From assembly GCA_024232355.1 (NCBI GenBank), contig JAAEPW010000238.1, forward strand, positions 20,183 through 84,182: a DNA stretch of 64,000 nt, in the 5' to 3' direction. This DNA is from Chloroflexota bacterium. Lineage in GTDB: Bacteria > Chloroflexota > Anaerolineae > B4-G1. Under the pieces are notes generated by a model. It was not told the origin of the DNA. It worked only from the letters and a program-made list of their open reading frames with translations, and searched no databases. The position numbers were made by a program, and so were the translations under genes. Of this stretch, positions 62,203 to 64,000 are shown in pieces. Each line of letters opens with the position of its first letter. The stretch's first letter is position 1.

Positions 62203-63693
62203 ATGAACCACAAATCCAAGAAAAACATGTGCGATTTTGACGCGGCACTTTACTACCTAGATAGCGCGACACCCCGTGGAAGCGCCAAACACAAACAAAC
62301 CTATGCTTTTGGAGACGGGATTGAGAGAACCGCCCACCTGTTTGATCTTTTAGGTAGAAATTCAGTAGGAGAGTGTAGCCAAGGTTTCCATACCTCGCAA
62401 GGTTGGCGCGATATGGAAATCGTGGCTACGGTACGACCATCCCGGGATATCGCCCAGATACGAGGTCCACACAAGAGCAAATCCATCATCGTGGCGGGCA
62501 CCAAAGGCAAAGGCTCGACAGTCGCCATAATGTCCTCGATTCTCACGGCAGCAGGCTATCGTTCAGGTATGTTCACCGGTCCTCATCTGCACAGTTGTCG
62601 TGAGCGATTTCAGATTAACGGGCGTATGATATCTGAGGATAGACTTGCGGCGTACGTGCTAGAAAGCAAACGCCTGATCGAATCCGAGTGGGAAAGACCA
62701 TCAATTGGCACACCAACCAAATTCGAGATAGAGACGGCCATAGCGCTCAAGTACTTTGACGATGAAAAAGTGGATTTCGCCGTTCTCGAAATCGGCATCG
62801 GTGGCAGGCACGACGCCGTCAACGTCGCTACCCCCCTGGTATCAGTCATTACAAATATCAGCTTGGAACATACTGATATGCTGGGCGACTCTTTGGCAGA
62901 AATAGCCTACGCCAAGGCTGGAATCATTAGACCCAATGGAATTGTTGTGTCGGCACCCCAACCCCCAGAGGCGCAACGTGTGATCGAAAGCGTGTGCGGT
63001 GATTCAAACGTCCGCTTGATCCAAATAGGTGTGGACTGGGAGTTTGCTCCGTTGGACCACAGAGCACGCGAGGGAAATCTTGAGCAATATTTCCAAGTCG
63101 CCAAAAAAGCCAGTGACCAGCCAACAGAACTGAGCCATAGTCTGGCAAATTTCCCCTTGTCCACACCGCTGCTTGGCCCTCACCAATTGGAGAACGCGAC
63201 CGTCGCTATCGCTGCGATTGACGAGCTACAAACGTCCAACGTGTTGGCCGCACAGGTTGAACGAGGTCTCAAAAGCGTCGAGTGGCCAGGACGGTTGGAA
63301 ATTCTGTCGGAAAAGCCACTCGTGGTAGTCGATGGTGCCCACACCCCTTATTCGATGCAAAAGCTAGCCCAAGCCTTACCATTGGTCTTTCAATATGATC
63401 GATTGATTCTGGTGATGGGCATATCATCAGACAAAGACATTCCCGAAATGCTCAAGGCCATTTGCCCCCTAGCCAACAAATTGATCATCACACAATTTAA
63501 TCATCCACGGTCTGCCTGTCCACAGACTGTAGCCAATCTCGTATCTCGAGGCACTCCCTCTCCACACACTACAACCAATGCACGGGACGCAATTTCCTTG
63601 GCATTGGACTTGGCGCAACAAGACGATCTGGTATGCATCACCGGATCACTTTACTTGGTAGGCGAGGGCCGCGAGTTGTTGCTGCAAGAGTAG
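62203..63693 (+). CDS. folC: Folylpolyglutamate synthase/dihydrofolate synthase with a palindromic-element insertion
   Basis: About 496 residues. The Mur-ligase fold is intact: P-loop VAGTKGKGSTVAIM, SGMFTGPHLHSCRERFQING, EIGIGGRHDAVNV, SNISLEHTDMLGDSL-like ITNISLEHTDMLGD, and VVDGAHTPYSM in the C-terminal domain. It adds glutamates to folates, needed for THF enzymes of the methyl branch. The usual N-terminal stretch before the P-loop is lengthened by about 18-25 residues (near residues 58-75) encoded by a palindromic repeat at 62375-62429. Start choice is uncertain: GTG 62194 (4-nt overlap with the previous gene), ATG 62203 or ATG 62230; no clear ribosome-binding site. Confidence 0.9.
   Translation: MNHKSKKNMCDFDAALYYLDSATPRGSAKHKQTYAFGDGIERTAHLFDLLGRNSVGECSQGFHTSQGWRDMEIVATVRPSRDIAQIRGPHKSKSIIVAGTKGKGSTVAIMSSILTAAGYRSGMFTGPHLHSCRERFQINGRMISEDRLAAYVLESKRLIESEWERPSIGTPTKFEIETAIALKYFDDEKVDFAVLEIGIGGRHDAVNVATPLVSVITNISLEHTDMLGDSLAEIAYAKAGIIRPNGIVVSAPQPPEAQRVIESVCGDSNVRLIQIGVDWEFAPLDHRAREGNLEQYFQVAKKASDQPTELSHSLANFPLSTPLLGPHQLENATVAIAAIDELQTSNVLAAQVERGLKSVEWPGRLEILSEKPLVVVDGAHTPYSMQKLAQALPLVFQYDRLILVMGISSDKDIPEMLKAICPLANKLIITQFNHPRSACPQTVANLVSRGTPSPHTTTNARDAISLALDLAQQDDLVCITGSLYLVGEGRELLLQE
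62375..62429. repeat. 55-bp GTAG-ended palindromic element, copy B, inside folC
   Basis: This stretch begins GTAGCC and ends GGCTAC and matches copy A (22586-22639, inverted) with only a few differences and one extra base. It lies in frame in folC, where it encodes SQGFHTSQGWRDMEIVAT, between the N-terminal helix and the P-loop. The frame stays open through it. Confidence 0.9.
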
Positions 63694-64000
63694 GAAAACC
63701 TCCATCCATTAATCCTCTAGTTGCCAGTAACTGAAAAACCTCCGCAAATAAATCAGAGTAATTTGACAATGTCACATTGGGTTCAGACGAGGTTTGTAAC
63801 CCCCAACTTGCTGCCAAAATTGAGTACCTGAAACACCAGAACGCGGGTTACAAACCCGCTTGGAGCCCTGCGGACAGTATTTATGTCAATGTGACATTGT
63901 CAAAGTACTGGTAGCACCACAAGGAACCGTGGTCAGCCCAACCACTGTTTTTTGGTCAAATGGAAAAAGCAACACCCACGACAACAAACTCACTCGAGAG
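63694..64000. other. Intergenic region after folC
   Basis: No convincing gene is visible in these 307 bases. The region is dominated by the nested inverted-repeat element at 63762-63904. An ATG at 63960 opens a frame that runs off the right edge without a recognisable ribosome-binding site, so I do not call it. No clear rho-independent terminator follows folC. Confidence 0.6.
63762..63904. mobile_element. MITE-like element with 18-bp perfect terminal inverted repeats
   Basis: TTTGACAATGTCACATTG (63762-63779) is repeated inverted at 63887-63904, with AGTA/TACT extending the match outside after one mismatch. A second nested inverted repeat, GGTTTGTAACCC (63791-63802) and GGGTTACAAACC (63845-63856), lies inside, and GCGGGTT/AACCCGC makes a local hairpin at 63843-63859. 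No coding capacity is present. It fits a miniature inverted-repeat element, or a large regulatory cruciform. Confidence 0.7.

Noticed and set aside
63960..64000. Start of a plus-strand gene at ATG 63960
   Set aside because: Only 13 codons are visible, with no clear ribosome-binding site or recognisable sequence, so it cannot be supported.

Overview
This window looks like a dense energy-and-carbon island from a strictly anaerobic bacterium that uses the Wood-Ljungdahl (reductive acetyl-CoA) pathway. The bacterial-type full-length acetyl-CoA synthase, the folate-dependent methyl branch (fhs, folD, metF/metV, acsE) and the separate CooS argue for Bacteria rather than a methanogen. An acetogenic or CO/formate-oxidising member of the Chloroflexota (Anaerolineae/Dehalococcoidia-like) is my best guess, but this is inference from gene content; Desulfobacterota or Actinobacteriota relatives remain possible. 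No rRNA, tRNA, CRISPR or phage genes are visible.

Layout. Almost everything from 60.6 kb down to 1 is on the minus strand with tiny gaps or 1-23 nt overlaps, so transcription runs right to left. (i) 60.6-44.3 kb: Wood-Ljungdahl block in the order DUF166 protein, fhs, HMA-like protein, cooS, an acsB-acsD fusion, acsC, acsV, radical SAM, cooC, acsE, folD. (ii) 44.3-26.2 kb: heterodisulfide-reductase (Hdr) modules: hdrC-hdrB with a two-piece HdrA; a GNAT protein; hdrC-hdrB, a nucleotidyltransferase pair and a fused HdrA; then a NuoE/NuoF/NuoG-like NADH-oxidising unit interleaved with an HdrA broken into three polypeptides, a CCG-domain protein and MvhD. (iii) 26.2-18.9 kb: an FrhB/FdhB-like subunit, a soluble fumarate reductase pair (flavoprotein and Fe-S subunit), a large HdrA and a Cys-type MvhD. 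(iv) 18.8-3.3 kb: two very large paralogous HdrAs with an embedded GltD-like NAD(P)H domain, each followed by an MvhD with an in-frame UGA (selenocysteine), a histidine kinase/double-receiver pair between them, then metV, metF and an HdrC-HdrB fusion. (v) 3.3-0 kb: cooC-like ATPase, a C39-like secreted protein, two-subunit class I fumarase and the start of a 2-oxoacid:ferredoxin oxidoreductase delta-like ferredoxin. Divergently, at 60.8-63.7 kb on the plus strand, lie a B12-binding radical SAM protein and folC.

How it works together (inference). CooS/ACS/CFeSP make acetyl-CoA from CO2 and methyl-THF; fhs, folD and metFV build the methyl group. The HdrA/MvhD/HdrBC modules, the NuoEF unit and the GltD-like domains would be soluble flavin-based electron bifurcation or confurcation hubs linking NAD(P)H, ferredoxin, methylene-THF, fumarate and disulfide-like acceptors. 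Fumarase, fumarate reductase and the 2-oxoacid oxidoreductase fragment suggest that a reductive branch of the TCA cycle draws on the same electron pool.

The most unusual points are the AcsB-AcsD fusion, two Sec-containing MvhD proteins with hairpins after the UGA, one two-module HdrA plan present as fused, two-piece and three-piece versions, a FolD with an internal insertion of about 65 residues, and a scatter of short palindromic elements that sit on stop codons and in at least one case inside a coding sequence (folC).
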